64,000 bases of DNA, taken from Acidovorax sp. SUPP3334 (GTDB taxonomy: Bacteria > Pseudomonadota > Gammaproteobacteria > Burkholderiales > Burkholderiaceae_C). This document shows, in pieces, positions 16,661 to 25,865 of the stretch (the first letter of the stretch is position 1; every line of letters starts with the position of its first letter). Where the stretch lies: NCBI RefSeq assembly GCF_030159055.1, contig NZ_BQXQ01000009.1:1-64000 (forward strand), given 5' to 3'. A program made the translations under genes and the position numbers. A model generated the notes under the pieces. It saw only the letters and a list, made by a program, of their open reading frames with translations, was not told the DNA's origin and made no database searches.

Positions 16661-17233
16661 TCAGAACGGCCAGACGACGCCGTTGTCGTTCAGGATGGCA
16701 TCGAGCGGCCGGTCGTGCGGCTCGGCCTCGAAATCGTCGATGTAGCCCTGCGTGAAGCCCAGGCCCACCGTGACCGGCGCCGGCTGCAGCGTGGCCAGCG
16801 TGCGGTCGTAGAAGCCGCCGCCGTAGCCCAGTCGGTAGCCGCCGGGGCCGTAGCCCACGCAGGGCACGAACAGCAGGGTGGGCACGATCACCTCGGTGTC
16901 CTTGGGCTTGGGGATGCCGTAGGCGTCCTCCTCCATGGGGCAGCCGGGGTACCAGGCGTGGAAGGTGAGCGTCTTGTGGAGCTTGTTGACCACCGGCAGC
17001 CCGATGCGGCGGCGCTGGGGCTCGTCCAGCAGCTCGCCGTCTTCCTTCCAGCGGTGCAGCGCCGGAAGCGGGTCGAACTCGCCTTTGATGGGCCAATACG
17101 CGCCGATGACGGTATCTGGCCGGTCCACGAGCCAGATTCGCATGACGCGCTGAAGCAGGTCCGCCCGCTGTAGGCGGTCGGGGAGGTTCAGGCGTTCTTC
17201 TACCAGTGCGCGGCGCAGGGCTGCTTTGTCCAT
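16661..17233 (-). CDS. 5-formyltetrahydrofolate cyclo-ligase
   Basis: This 190-residue enzyme of folate metabolism converts 5-formyl-THF to 5,10-methenyl-THF with ATP. Visible motifs are the N-terminal basic ALRRALVEERLNLPD, the substrate loop YWPIKGEFDPLP, and the signature YGPGGYRLGYGGGFYDRTL. A GGGGGA precedes the ATG at 17231-17233. Its start lies only 15 bp from the start of the divergent lytic transglycosylase gene, so promoter elements must reach into the neighbouring coding regions. Confidence 0.93.
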   Translation of the reverse strand: MDKAALRRALVEERLNLPDRLQRADLLQRVMRIWLVDRPDTVIGAYWPIKGEFDPLPALHRWKEDGELLDEPQRRRIGLPVVNKLHKTLTFHAWYPGCPMEEDAYGIPKPKDTEVIVPTLLFVPCVGYGPGGYRLGYGGGFYDRTLATLQPAPVTVGLGFTQGYIDDFEAEPHDRPLDAILNDNGVVWPF

Positions 17234-17248
17234 CACATAATTCCCCCA

Positions 17249-19231
17249 ATGCAATTGCTCAAGATTCTGACACCGCTCGTCGCGGGCGCCTTGCTCGCCG
17301 GTGGAGCGACCCTTGCGGTCGCTCAAAACCGGGGTGACGATACCCTGCTGCAGATGCAGCAGGCCTTTCGCAAGGGCGACCGCCAGCGGCTCGCCCAACT
17401 GCTGCCCGGCGCACGCGGCCATGTGCTGGAACCCTGGGCCGCTTACTGGGAGCTGCGGGCCCGGCTGGGCGAGGCCATGCCGCAGGAAGTGAGCGCTTTC
17501 CTGCAGCGCTACGCCGGCACCTACCAGGAAGACCGCCTGCGCAACGACTGGCTGCTGCTGGTGGGCCAGCGCCGCGACTGGGTGCAGTTCGCCGAACTGC
17601 ACCCCCAGTTCCGCATGGGCGACGACCGCGAGGTGCGCTGCTATGCCTTGCTGATCGAGCAGATCAAGGGCTCCGCGCCGGCCGGCGCCATCGACGAGGT
17701 GCTGCGCAACTGGTACGGCCAGCGCGAGGCCGATGACGGCTGCACGCACGCGGTGGCCGAGTTCTATGCCGACAAGAAGGTCACGGCCATGGATGTGTGG
17801 CGCAAGGCGCGCCTGTCGGCCGAAGCCAACCGCGCCCGCGCCACGCACAACGCGGTCGAGATCGTGGCGCCCGAGGCGCTGCCGCAGCTGCGCGAGGTGT
17901 TCGACTCCCCGGTCAAGTTCCTGGCCAGCCGGGCCACCGCAGGCGGGCGGGTGCGCCAGGAACTGGTGGTGCTTGCCCTCATCAAGATGGCCATGGCCGA
18001 TCACGGTGCTGCCGCGCGGCTGTTGGACAGCAAATGGGGCGTGCAGCTCTCGGCCGAGGAGCGCAACTGGGTCTGGGGCGTGATCGGCAAACAGTCGGCC
18101 CTGGCGCTGTCGCCCGACGCCATGGGCTACTTCGGCAATGTCTCGAAAGACGCCGATCTGTCCGATGACACCCTGGGCTGGAAGGTGCGCGCCGCCCTGC
18201 GCGCAGGCCAGTGGAAGCAGGTGGTGCGCGCCATCGACGCCATGTCGCCCGCCGGCCGCCTGGACAGCACCTGGACTTATTGGCGCGCCCGCGCATGGCT
18301 GTCCAACCGCCCTGGCGACGAGGACAAGGCCCGTGCGCACGAGTTGCTCGAACGCATCGCCGGCACCAACGGTTTCTACGAAATGCTGGCCCTGGAAGAG
18401 CTGGGCCAGCGCGTGGCGCTGCCGGCCCCGCCGCTGCCCCCGACGCCCGAGGAAAAGGCCGCTGCACGGGCCAATCCTTCGCTCAACCGCGGGCTGTACG
18501 CCATCTTGCTGGGGCTGCGCGGCGAAGGCGTGCGCGAGTGGAACTACGCCACCAACCTGCACAGCCCCGGCGGCATGGCCGACCGCGAACTGCTGGCCGC
18601 CGCCGATTTCGCATGCCAGCGCGAGGTGTGGGACCGCTGCATCAACACCAGCGAACGCACGAAGGCGGCCTTCGATGCCACGCAGCGCTTTCCCATGCCG
18701 TTTCGCACCACGGTGGTGGCGCGCTCGCAGGCCATCGGGCTCGACCCGGCCTATGTGTACGGGCTCATCCGCCAGGAAAGCCGCTTCGTGATGGACGCCC
18801 GCTCGGGCGTGGGCGCCTCGGGCCTGATGCAGGTCATGCCCGCCACGGCGCGCTGGACGGCCCGCAAGATCGGCATGGCGAACTTCACGCCCGACCAGAT
18901 CACCGACCGCGACACCAACATCACCATCGGCACCGCGTACCTCAAGCTCGCGCTGGACGATTTCGACGGTTCCATGCCGCTGGCAGCGGCCGCCTACAAC
19001 GCGGGCCCTGGCCGGCCGCGCAACTGGCGCAACGGCCCATTGCTGGAGGCGGCCATCTGGGCCGAAAATGTGCCTTTCACCGAAACCCGCGACTACGTGA
19101 AGAAGGTGCTGGCCAACACCACGATCTATGCCGCCATCCTGAGTGGACAGCCGCAGTCGCTCAAGGGCCGGCTGGGCAGCGTGGGGCCGCGTGACGCTGC
19201 CATACCGGAGCCGAACAAAGACCTGCCTTGA
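17249..19231 (+). CDS. Soluble lytic murein transglycosylase
   Basis: This 660-residue periplasmic peptidoglycan enzyme cleaves glycan strands to 1,6-anhydro muropeptides. The signal peptide is MQLLKILTPLVAGALLAGG...VAQ. A long alpha-superhelical (Slt70 U-type) region follows, then a C-terminal GEWL-like domain with catalytic Glu510 in GLIRQESRF and the GASGLMQVMPATA and AAYNAGPGR motifs. No clear Shine-Dalgarno is visible before the ATG. It is divergent from the folate cyclo-ligase. Confidence 0.94.
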   Translation: MQLLKILTPLVAGALLAGGATLAVAQNRGDDTLLQMQQAFRKGDRQRLAQLLPGARGHVLEPWAAYWELRARLGEAMPQEVSAFLQRYAGTYQEDRLRNDWLLLVGQRRDWVQFAELHPQFRMGDDREVRCYALLIEQIKGSAPAGAIDEVLRNWYGQREADDGCTHAVAEFYADKKVTAMDVWRKARLSAEANRARATHNAVEIVAPEALPQLREVFDSPVKFLASRATAGGRVRQELVVLALIKMAMADHGAAARLLDSKWGVQLSAEERNWVWGVIGKQSALALSPDAMGYFGNVSKDADLSDDTLGWKVRAALRAGQWKQVVRAIDAMSPAGRLDSTWTYWRARAWLSNRPGDEDKARAHELLERIAGTNGFYEMLALEELGQRVALPAPPLPPTPEEKAAARANPSLNRGLYAILLGLRGEGVREWNYATNLHSPGGMADRELLAAADFACQREVWDRCINTSERTKAAFDATQRFPMPFRTTVVARSQAIGLDPAYVYGLIRQESRFVMDARSGVGASGLMQVMPATARWTARKIGMANFTPDQITDRDTNITIGTAYLKLALDDFDGSMPLAAAAYNAGPGRPRNWRNGPLLEAAIWAENVPFTETRDYVKKVLANTTIYAAILSGQPQSLKGRLGSVGPRDAAIPEPNKDLP

Positions 19232-19242
19232 TGTTTCTGGAG

Positions 19243-19272
19243 CGATGCCGGTGCTGAGGGGCGCCGGCATCG
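19243..19272 (+). terminator. Hairpin after the lytic transglycosylase gene
   Basis: CGATGCCGG and CCGGCATCG form a perfect nine-base stem 12 bases after the stop codon, followed by a short TGTTGT. The U-tract is weak, so this is a probable rather than clear intrinsic terminator. Confidence 0.5.
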
Positions 19273-19317
19273 TGTTGTCATCGGCCGCGGAGGGCGGCTG
19301 TTTCTTGCCATAAAAAC

Positions 19318-19879
19318 ATGTTGAAGAAAAATATCAGGGCCGCTGCGGCCCTTGCAGTGGTGGCATGCGCCTTTTGCGGAGTCAGTCGCTTCGGCGCAGC
19401 CGGTCTATAAATGGGTGGACGCCCAGGGCCGCATGCAGTATGGGCAGCAGCCACCGGACCTGTCCACCGCCGAGCAGCCCCAGCTGCACAACACGGTGCC
19501 GTTCAACAGCGGCGGTGGTGGCGGCAGTTCAGGCGCCGCCCCGCGCAGGCTCCCGCGGGAGGTGCAGGAGCAAGTGAACGGCATGGCCAAAGGCCTGACC
19601 CAGACGCAGCCCGGCACCGTGCAGCTGGACTGCGGCAAGGCGGTGAACAACGCGCGCTGGGGCCTGGACACCATGCTGGAAACCGGCGAGAAGAACACCC
19701 GCGACGGCTACATGTCGCGCGAACAGTACGAGTCCACTGCCGGCAAGATCCGCAGCACGCGCAGCAACATCACCGTGGGCGACTGCCAGTCGGCCTCGGG
19801 CGTGAAGCGCGATTTCTACCAGTGCATTTCCAACGACCGCAACCACGTGATGGGCTGCGCGGAAAAGCATCGCTTCTGA
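19318..19879 (+). pseudogene. DUF4124-like periplasmic protein with a frameshift in the signal peptide
   Basis: The ATG at 19318 opens a signal-peptide frame (MLKKNIRAAAALAVVACAF) that runs to a stop after about 30 codons. The mature part is in the next frame (SAQPVYKWVDAQGRMQYGQ, a DUF4124-type opening) and continues to 19879. Removing one T from the TTTT run at 19372-19375 would join them as ...VACAFAESVASAQPVYKWVD. So this is either a one-base frameshift or a sequencing error. Alternative starts in the second frame (TTG at 19352) would lack a signal peptide. The C-terminal part has conserved cysteines (LDCGKAVNN, VGDCQSA, FYQCIS, MGCAEKH). The function is unknown. Confidence 0.75.
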
Positions 19880-19920
19880 CGGGCAGCGGCAGCGTGTGCG
19901 CCCGGCCGGCGCACTCACTC

Positions 19921-20121
19921 TGCATTGCTTCAAGCGCCTGGGAGAGCGGGTAATGGCACGCACGTTCGAGCGTCAGGTCACAGAAGTTGCACGTGCGGGT
20001 GGCGCTGCTCAACCGCTTCACGCAACTGGGGTGCCCGACCACGGTGGCTGTGCCTGCCATGGCGTAGCTGCGTCTGGGGTAGGGGTCATCTCGCCTCGCT
20101 CCCGACTTGTGCAACAAAGCC
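19921..20121 (+). mobile_element. 201-bp remnant of the IS5-family right end
   Basis: The segment matches the last 201 bp of the complete IS (22115-22315) with only a few substitutions and the same orientation and length. It ends in the same terminal repeat (TTGTGCAACAAAGCC). The other ~850 bp of this copy are gone. It starts 41 bp after the neighbouring gene's stop. With the full IS it brackets the AT-rich pair at 20187-21073. Confidence 0.95.
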
Positions 20122-20186
20122 GCAGCCATCCACTCTTGTTCATTCAAAGCCAGGGTGTTGCGCTTCGCTTTTGAATCCGCCCTTCT

Positions 20187-20474
20187 TCAAAGACCAATCA
20201 ACTTTACTACCGTCACAGAAAATATGCAGACCGCTATTAAACCAATAAAAAACATTAGCAAAAAATAGCGAAAAAAATTTCTCAGCGTTGATTTGAAATA
20301 TTTAATAAAAATCCATCCCGCATACGTGAGCGCCAGTAGAATCAATACAGTAAATTTAACCCATAAATAACCGGATTCCCGATTTTGCTCGCCAACAACA
20401 ATTGCAAGGCTAATTACTATTGAAAAGACAAACAAAAAGATTGTGTTGAGCCAAAAACTTAAGACTTTTGGCAT
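20187..20474 (-). CDS. Small membrane protein, candidate immunity protein
   Basis: This 95-residue protein has three predicted membrane spans (FWLNTIFLFVFSIVISLAIV; WVKFTVLILLALTYAGWIFI; FFRYFLLMFFIGLIAVCIFS). It starts five bases after the stop of the 197-residue gene, so the two are co-transcribed. Base composition is strongly AT-rich against the surrounding ~68% GC, a sign of transfer. By arrangement it could protect against the upstream protein. No family was recognised. Confidence 0.75.
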   Translation of the reverse strand: MPKVLSFWLNTIFLFVFSIVISLAIVVGEQNRESGYLWVKFTVLILLALTYAGWIFIKYFKSTLRNFFRYFLLMFFIGLIAVCIFSVTVVKLIGL

Positions 20475-20479
20475 TCTAC

Positions 20480-21073
20480 TTATCCGGTAAAGTGTCCTGA
20501 AGGTATGGGCATGTCCAGGCCTGGCACTTGGTACCCCCTAAGAGCTGTTCGAATCACAATATCGTACCCAATACCATCTCCCGCAACACTGTTTAGCAAT
20601 CCAATCAAATAGGATGAACTATTATATTGACCAGAAATCATTCTGTCGCCACCTATATTTTGAGGAATGGAATATGGAGTGATCACGCCAGAAAAATTTC
20701 TGGCATTTCTAATAAGTTTATCTTTAAATTCCCTTGGCGTTATGAATTTTGGTGGAATTATAGAAATTTCAATGTCTTTTGGATTGGAGTATTTCAATCT
20801 TTCTGCAACAGTCATTTGATTATTATAGGTCAACAAATGATTTGGGATAGTATTTTTGTAGAAATTAGATTTTATCCTTTCAAAACCACCAATTCTAAAA
20901 GCGCCATCCGGTTGCCCATCAATGGCCGTAACTCCTTCATACAAGTCCTTTATTAGCAAGGTCAAGTGAAGGCTTGGACTGAATGGACTCACAATCCGAC
21001 CGACAACTATCGCAGCAATACGGGCTATCACAGTAAATTCTGGTTCTTTTTTATTATCAATTGCGGCTGACAT
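20480..21073 (-). CDS. Unknown 197-aa protein, candidate toxin in an IS-bounded island
   Basis: GGGAG about nine bases upstream supports the ATG at 21071-21073. An early HLTLLI strand and a later QYNSSSYLIGLLNSVAG segment resemble the His-first, Asn-x-x-Cys arrangement of permuted papain-like (NlpC/P60-type) hydrolases, but Ser stands where Cys is expected, so this is only a weak structural hint. A hydrophobic IARIAAIVVGRIVSPF lies near the N-terminus. The AT-rich pair sits between an IS remnant and a full IS, with a three-span membrane protein behind it, which suggests a toxin/immunity or effector/immunity cassette. The function is unproven. Confidence 0.75.
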   Translation of the reverse strand: MSAAIDNKKEPEFTVIARIAAIVVGRIVSPFSPSLHLTLLIKDLYEGVTAIDGQPDGAFRIGGFERIKSNFYKNTIPNHLLTYNNQMTVAERLKYSNPKDIEISIIPPKFITPREFKDKLIRNARNFSGVITPYSIPQNIGGDRMISGQYNSSSYLIGLLNSVAGDGIGYDIVIRTALRGYQVPGLDMPIPSGHFTG

Positions 21074-21265
21074 ACTACTACTCCCTTAATAATAATTCAT
21101 TGACGTTTTTTGTTGTGCAAGACCTAAATGAATCGAGATAATTCAAAACTAGACGCAGGCGTGTTATCACAGGCAGCGTTTTTCAATGCCCAACTATGAA
21201 AATCGGTTGAGCGATGCTACCAGCACAAACATTTAAATCACGGCTGACTACGCATGGTTTCAACT

Positions 21266-22315
21266 GGCTTTGTCGCACAAACACGGCCAGTCGAACGGTT
21301 AGCCTAGGCCGATGAGTGAACCCAAGGGGCGCCAAGCAGCGCTAAAAGACAACGAACTGGGCGGCGTACGACGCCGCGCTCAAAGCGAGAGGATCGCTGA
21401 CGATCTGGCTGGACAAGGACATGCAGTGGTACGCGCCGGCCAGTGGCAAACGCGGTCGCCAGCCCATCTTCGGCGATGCGGCGATTGAGTTTTGCCTGAG
21501 CATCGAGTGCCTGTTCGGTCTGGCCCTGCGCCAGAGCCTGGGGTTGGTGCAGGGCTTGCTGCGCCTGGCAGGCATGGACTGGCGGGTACCCGACTTCAGC
21601 ACCCTCAGCCGTCGCCAGAAGACGCTGCAGGTGCGGCTGCCTTACCGGCGCAGCAGCACGGCCCTGGACCTGCTGGTGGACAGCACCGGGATCAAGTTCC
21701 TGGGCGAAGGTGAATGCAAACGCAAGAAACACGGCGCCGAGTACCGCAGGCAGTGGCGCAAGGTACACCTGGGCATCGATGCCAAGACACTGGAGATACG
21801 GGCCATCGAGGTCACCGACAGCAGCGTGGGCGATGCGCCGATGCTGCACGGGTTGCTCTCGCAGATACCGCCCGATGAGCCGGTGGCCAGCGTCGGCGGG
21901 GATGGCGCCTACGACACCAAGGGCTGCCATGCGGCAATAGCGCAAAGGGGCGCACAGGCGGTGATACCGCCGCGCAAGAACGGCAAGCCGTGGAAAGAGA
22001 CTCCGATGGGAGCGGCGGTGCGCAACGAAGCCCTGCGGGCCTGCCAGAGGCTGGGGGGGAGCCTTTGCAAGAAGTGCAGCGGCTACCACCGAAGAAGCCT
22101 GGCGGAGACCAAGATGCATTGCTTCAAGCGCCTGGGAGAGCGGGTAATGGCACGCACGTTCGAGCGTCAGGTCACAGAAGTTGCACGTGCGGGTGGCGCT
22201 GCTCAACCGCTTCACGCAGCTGGGGCGTCCGACCACGGTGGCTGTGCCTGCCATGGCGTAGCTGCGTCTGGGGTAGGGGTCATCTCGCCTCGCTCCCGAC
22301 TTGTGCAACAAAGCC
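21266..22315 (+). mobile_element. IS5-family insertion sequence, 1050 bp
   Basis: The ends are imperfect terminal inverted repeats: GGCTTTGTCGCACAA at the left and, reversed, GGCTTTGTTGCACAA at the right (14 of 15 match). The single gene inside encodes a DDE transposase. I could not find a convincing target-site duplication: the left flank is aact and the right flank ctgt. Its right end lies 50 bp from the 3' end of the metallo-beta-lactamase-fold gene. A truncated second copy lies at 19921-20121. Confidence 0.93.
21312..22261 (+). pseudogene. IS5-family transposase with two frame breaks
   Basis: The main open frame (from MQWYAPASGKRGRQPIFGD at 21421) carries the DDE residues: Asp in LLVDSTGIKF, Asp in GGDGAYDTKG, Glu in RRSLAETKMHCFK. 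The expected N-terminus (TTNWAAYDAALKARG) is in frame with the main ORF but separated from the ATG at 21312 by an apparent extra G near 21348. The expected C-terminus (LHVRVALLNRFTQLG, ending at TAG 22259-22261) is in yet another frame after an extra G at about 22180. The second break is also present in the remnant copy, so it is not an assembly error. The element is either inactive or uses frameshifting. Confidence 0.8.
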
Positions 22316-22364
22316 CTGTTAAGACATGCGTCTGCGGTCTATCGGTCAAAACAGAAATTTTTAT

Positions 22365-23303
22365 CTATAGGTTACAAATCTGTGAGACCTGCACGGCGGC
22401 CGCGCCTGAGCGCACCAGATCATGCAAAGTGCCGTCCAGCCAAGCCTGTATGGGCTCGTCGCTGAAGTACCGCTCGTGCAGCAGCGCGAAGTACGGCGTG
22501 GCGGCGGCCCAGTCCCACAACTGCTGTGCTTCGATGCGCTGCCATTCCAGCAGCTTGTATTTGACGAGCACCTTGGCGGCGTAGCGCGCGTGCTTTTCGG
22601 GCGAGTGCACGAAGCCGTCCAGCCGACGCCGCGCCGTGTCCAGCGCGCGGGGCAGGTCGGTGAAAACGCGGCCATGCCCAGGGATCAGCGTGCGGGGCGC
22701 CAGCGATTCGATCAGGTCCAGCGTGGCAGCCACCTCGGCGAAGGCGCTGTCGCCTTCCAGTTCCGGAAAGACCACGCCGAAGCCGTTTTCCCACAGCGCG
22801 TCGGCGGAGATCATGAGGGCGTCGATGGGCTCGAACAGCACGATCGAATGCGGGTCGTGTCCCGGTGCGGCATGCACCTGCCAGGGCCGGTCGCCCAGCA
22901 TCACCTCGGTGCCGGGCTGGAGCACGCCGTCCATGCGGAAGGGCGGGCAGTCCTGGCCGGTGGGCGTGTAGCTCAGGGCGTTGGCGTCCCAGTGGCGCAC
23001 GTGTTCCGCCTGGCCCGGGGGAATGAAAGTGCGCAGTGCCGGCCAAGCCTGCTGCAGCGCGGCGTTGCCGCCGCAGTGGTCGCTGTGCAGGTGGGTGTTG
23101 AACACGCTGTCCAGCGCGCGGCCCTGCAGGGCGCCTTCCAGCAGCGCGACGGTCTGCGCGGCATGGGTGCAATAGCCGGTGTCCACCAGCGCGGTGCGTT
23201 CCGCCCCCAGGAAAAGAATGTTGTTGGCCGACAGCCACCCGCGCTCCAGCACGGTGATCTCTGGGGGCAGGCGGGGTGCGCCGGAATTCGGGGAGCAGGG
23301 CAT
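22365..23303 (-). CDS. Metallo-beta-lactamase-fold hydrolase
   Basis: This 312-residue MBL-superfamily protein has the metal motif HLHSDH at residues 71-76, followed by GHDPHSIVLF, SADALWENGFGVVFPE and LIPGHGRVF, the remaining metal ligands. The substrate is unknown. It starts 34 bp after rbsD and is the last gene of the ribose operon, which raises the question of a link to ribose or nucleoside metabolism. The C-terminus ends 50 bp before the IS; it looks complete. Confidence 0.9.
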   Translation of the reverse strand: MPCSPNSGAPRLPPEITVLERGWLSANNILFLGAERTALVDTGYCTHAAQTVALLEGALQGRALDSVFNTHLHSDHCGGNAALQQAWPALRTFIPPGQAEHVRHWDANALSYTPTGQDCPPFRMDGVLQPGTEVMLGDRPWQVHAAPGHDPHSIVLFEPIDALMISADALWENGFGVVFPELEGDSAFAEVAATLDLIESLAPRTLIPGHGRVFTDLPRALDTARRRLDGFVHSPEKHARYAAKVLVKYKLLEWQRIEAQQLWDWAAATPYFALLHERYFSDEPIQAWLDGTLHDLVRSGAAAVQVSQICNL

Positions 23304-23337
23304 GGCGGGGCTTTCTTGGCGCGCCGCCCTCGGCCGT

Positions 23338-23727
23338 CTAGAACGTCACGCCGGCGATGAGTATGACATTCGCATAGGGCGTGCATTCGCCCGTGCGCAC
23401 CATGACGCGCGCCTGCTGGCACAGCCGCTTGAAGTCCTCGTGCGGCACGGCCTCGGGCGCCACGGGCAGCAGGCACCAGTCGGGCACCTGGCCCGCGGCG
23501 CGCTCGATGGCTTCGGTGGCGACGATGGCTCGCTCCACCTGCAGCTCGGACAGGACGGCGCACAGCACCTCGTCCACGGCAGGAATGCCCGCCGTGACGG
23601 CCAGGTCGATGCGGCGCGGGCCGGGCGGAATGGGCAGCCCGGCATCGCCGATGACGAGCATGTCGCCATGGCCCATGCAGGCGATGGCGTGCGAGAGTTC
23701 GGCATGCAGCAAGGGGCGACGCTTCAT
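23338..23727 (-). CDS. rbsD: D-ribose pyranase
   Basis: This 129-residue mutarotase interconverts beta-pyranose and beta-furanose ribose. The start [22 protein letters not shown] and the DAGLPIP motif with its catalytic His are typical. The C-terminus [12 protein letters not shown] matches the family. The ATG overlaps the rbsK stop by an ATGA, so rbsK and rbsD are translationally coupled. Confidence 0.94.
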   Translation of the reverse strand: MKRRPLLHAELSHAIACMGHGDMLVIGDAGLPIPPGPRRIDLAVTAGIPAVDEVLCAVLSELQVERAIVATEAIERAAGQVPDWCLLPVAPEAVPHEDFKRLCQQARVMVRTGECTPYANVILIAGVTF

Positions 23728-24674
23728 AGCAATCTCCAGTCGGGGGGGCAGGGGCTGGCGGCGACGGCATCCTGCGTGGGAATGGAAGGCTGTGCGCCCG
23801 GCTGCGTGACGCAGAGCGCCGCAGCGCGAATGCCGCCCTGCACGGCCAGGTCGAGCGGCTCGCCCCGGCCCAGTGCGACGGCGAGCGCTCCGAGAAAGGT
23901 GTCTCCGGCGGCGGTGGTGTCCACCGCCGTGACGGCCATTCCCGGGTGGTGCCGGCAGCCGTAGGCATCCGCCGCCACGGCACCGGCCGCACCCAGCGTG
24001 ACGACCACGCGCGCCGGGCCGCGCGCGCGCAGCAGCCGGGCCGCGTGCGCCGCGTCGGTGGGCGTTGCCACGGCGCAGCCGGCCAGGGCGGCGGCTTCGA
24101 CCTCGTTCACGACCAGCGTGTCCAGCAAGGGCCACAGCGCATCGGGCAAGGGCTGCATGGGCGAGGGATTCAGCAGCACGCGGCAGCGGGCGGCATGCGC
24201 CTGGCTGGCCGCGGCCAGCACTTCGGGCAGCGGCACTTCGAACTGCGCGACCAGACAGGCCGCGCCCTGCAGCGCAGGCGCCAGCGCCACGGCATCCAGG
24301 ACGAAATTCAGGTTGGCCCCCGCCGCCACGACGATGCGGTTTTGCGCCGCATCGTCCACCACGATCGCCGCCACGCCGGTGGGCGCCGCCTCGTCGGTCT
24401 GCACGCCCGAATGGTCGATGCCGTCGGCCGCCAGCGCGGCGCGCAGCGCCTGGCCGTTGCCGTCGGCGCCCACGCGCCCGAACAGTTGAACGTCCGCGCC
24501 CAGGCGCGCGCAGGCCACGGCCTGGTTGCCGCCCTTGCCGCCAGGCACATGGCTCAGCGAATGCGCCATGACCGTCTCGCCGGCGCAGGGGGCTTGCGGC
24601 ACGCGCAGCACCAGGTCCATGTTGAGGCTGCCGACGACGGCGATGCGGGGGTGGGAGAAAGCGGCGGCGTTCAT
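23724..24674 (-). CDS. rbsK: Ribokinase
   Basis: This 316-residue PfkB-family kinase phosphorylates D-ribose at O5. Motifs are [14 protein letters not shown], the substrate loop [13 protein letters not shown], and the catalytic [13 protein letters not shown] near residue 250, whose Asp is the base. It lies between rbsR and rbsD in the operon. Confidence 0.95.
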   Translation of the reverse strand: MNAAAFSHPRIAVVGSLNMDLVLRVPQAPCAGETVMAHSLSHVPGGKGGNQAVACARLGADVQLFGRVGADGNGQALRAALAADGIDHSGVQTDEAAPTGVAAIVVDDAAQNRIVVAAGANLNFVLDAVALAPALQGAACLVAQFEVPLPEVLAAASQAHAARCRVLLNPSPMQPLPDALWPLLDTLVVNEVEAAALAGCAVATPTDAAHAARLLRARGPARVVVTLGAAGAVAADAYGCRHHPGMAVTAVDTTAAGDTFLGALAVALGRGEPLDLAVQGGIRAAALCVTQPGAQPSIPTQDAVAASPCPPDWRLL

Positions 24675-24791
24675 GCGCGGAAAGGACCCGAGGAAAGGAC
24701 GGAAACGAGGAGCGGGCAGGGGCCGGCGAGCGGGCCCTGGAAACGGCGGGCGAACAGGGGCGCGGATGGCAGCGAAAGCATGGAAAAAGCG

Positions 24792-25802
24792 TCAGGAAAA
24801 AAGGTATCGGGCGGTCGATGCCCGCACGCGCAGCTCGGGCTGCAGCAGCACCTGGCGCGGCTCCTGCCGCTTGCCGTCGATGCGTTCGAGCAGCATGTCC
24901 ACCGCCAGCGCGCCGATGCGCTGCTTGGGCTGGGCCACGGTGGTGAGCGGCGGGCTGGTGAAGGCGGCCAGTTCGATGTCGTCGAAGCCGACGACCGACA
25001 GGGCGTCGGGAATGCGCAGCTGCCGTTCGTTCGCGGCGCACAGCGCACCGATCGCCATGAGGTCGTTGCACACGAACACGGCGCTGGGCGTGGCCGGCGC
25101 GCGAAAGAGCGCCTGCATGGCCTCGTAGCCGCCCTGGCTGGTGAAGTTGCCGTGCGACAGCAGGCCCTCGGCCGGGGCGCCGGCCTCGGCCATCGCCGAG
25201 CGCCAGCCGGCGATGCGCTGCTCGCTGGGCGCCAGCCCCTGCGAGCCGCCGATGCAGGCGATGCGGCGGTGCCCCAGGCCGATCAGGTGGCGGGTGGCCA
25301 GCAGCGCCCCTTGGGCATGGGCCGTTTCCACCAGGTCGCACGGCTGCCGGGGCACGCCGATTTCGCGGTCCACCAGCACGGTCGGAATCGACAGGCCTTC
25401 CAGCTGCCGCGCCAGCGTGGCGTCGTAGCCGGTGGACACCACGATCAGCCCGTCGATGCGGCGCTCGGCCAGCACCTGCAGGTACGAGCCCTGGCGGTGC
25501 GCCTCGTCGTTGGTGTTGCAAAGGATGAGGTTGTAGCCCGCACCGAAGCAGCGGTCTTCCACGCTGTGCACGACCTCGGCGAAGTACGGGTTGGAGCTGT
25601 TGGGGATCAGCATGCCCAGCGTGCGCGTGCTGTTGCGCTTGAGGCTGCGGGCGATGGCGCTGGGCACATAGCCCAGCGTGCGGATCGCTTCTTCCACGCG
25701 CGCGCGGCCCTCGGGGCTCACGTGGCGCGTGCCATTGACCACGTGCGACACGGTGGTCACCGAAACCTGCGCGTGGCGTGCGACGTCCTTGATGGTGGCC
25801 AT
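24792..25802 (-). CDS. rbsR: LacI-family ribose operon repressor
   Basis: This 336-residue regulator has the N-terminal LacI helix-turn-helix ([20 protein letters not shown]) and hinge ([17 protein letters not shown]), then a periplasmic-binding-protein-like effector domain. It sits inside the operon, between rbsC and rbsK, so it probably autoregulates. LacI regulators bind palindromes with a central CG, as in the five-copy GCAAACGTTTGC array upstream of rbsB, which is its likely operator. The ligand is presumably ribose. Confidence 0.93.
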   Translation of the reverse strand: MATIKDVARHAQVSVTTVSHVVNGTRHVSPEGRARVEEAIRTLGYVPSAIARSLKRNSTRTLGMLIPNSSNPYFAEVVHSVEDRCFGAGYNLILCNTNDEAHRQGSYLQVLAERRIDGLIVVSTGYDATLARQLEGLSIPTVLVDREIGVPRQPCDLVETAHAQGALLATRHLIGLGHRRIACIGGSQGLAPSEQRIAGWRSAMAEAGAPAEGLLSHGNFTSQGGYEAMQALFRAPATPSAVFVCNDLMAIGALCAANERQLRIPDALSVVGFDDIELAAFTSPPLTTVAQPKQRIGALAVDMLLERIDGKRQEPRQVLLQPELRVRASTARYLFS

Positions 25803-25865
25803 TGGGTCAGCGCGACCGGCGCGGGTGGGCCACCGGCCGGGGTTGCGAAGCCGTGGGTGCGGTGG

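Noticed and set aside
16661-19270. 869-codon minus-strand frame across the lytic transglycosylase
   Set aside because: Only its last 190 codons (folate cyclo-ligase) are real; the rest is antisense to the transglycosylase gene.
21261-22320. Target-site duplication of the IS
   Set aside because: The flanks aact and ctgt do not match, and the remnant side is truncated, so no duplication can be claimed.
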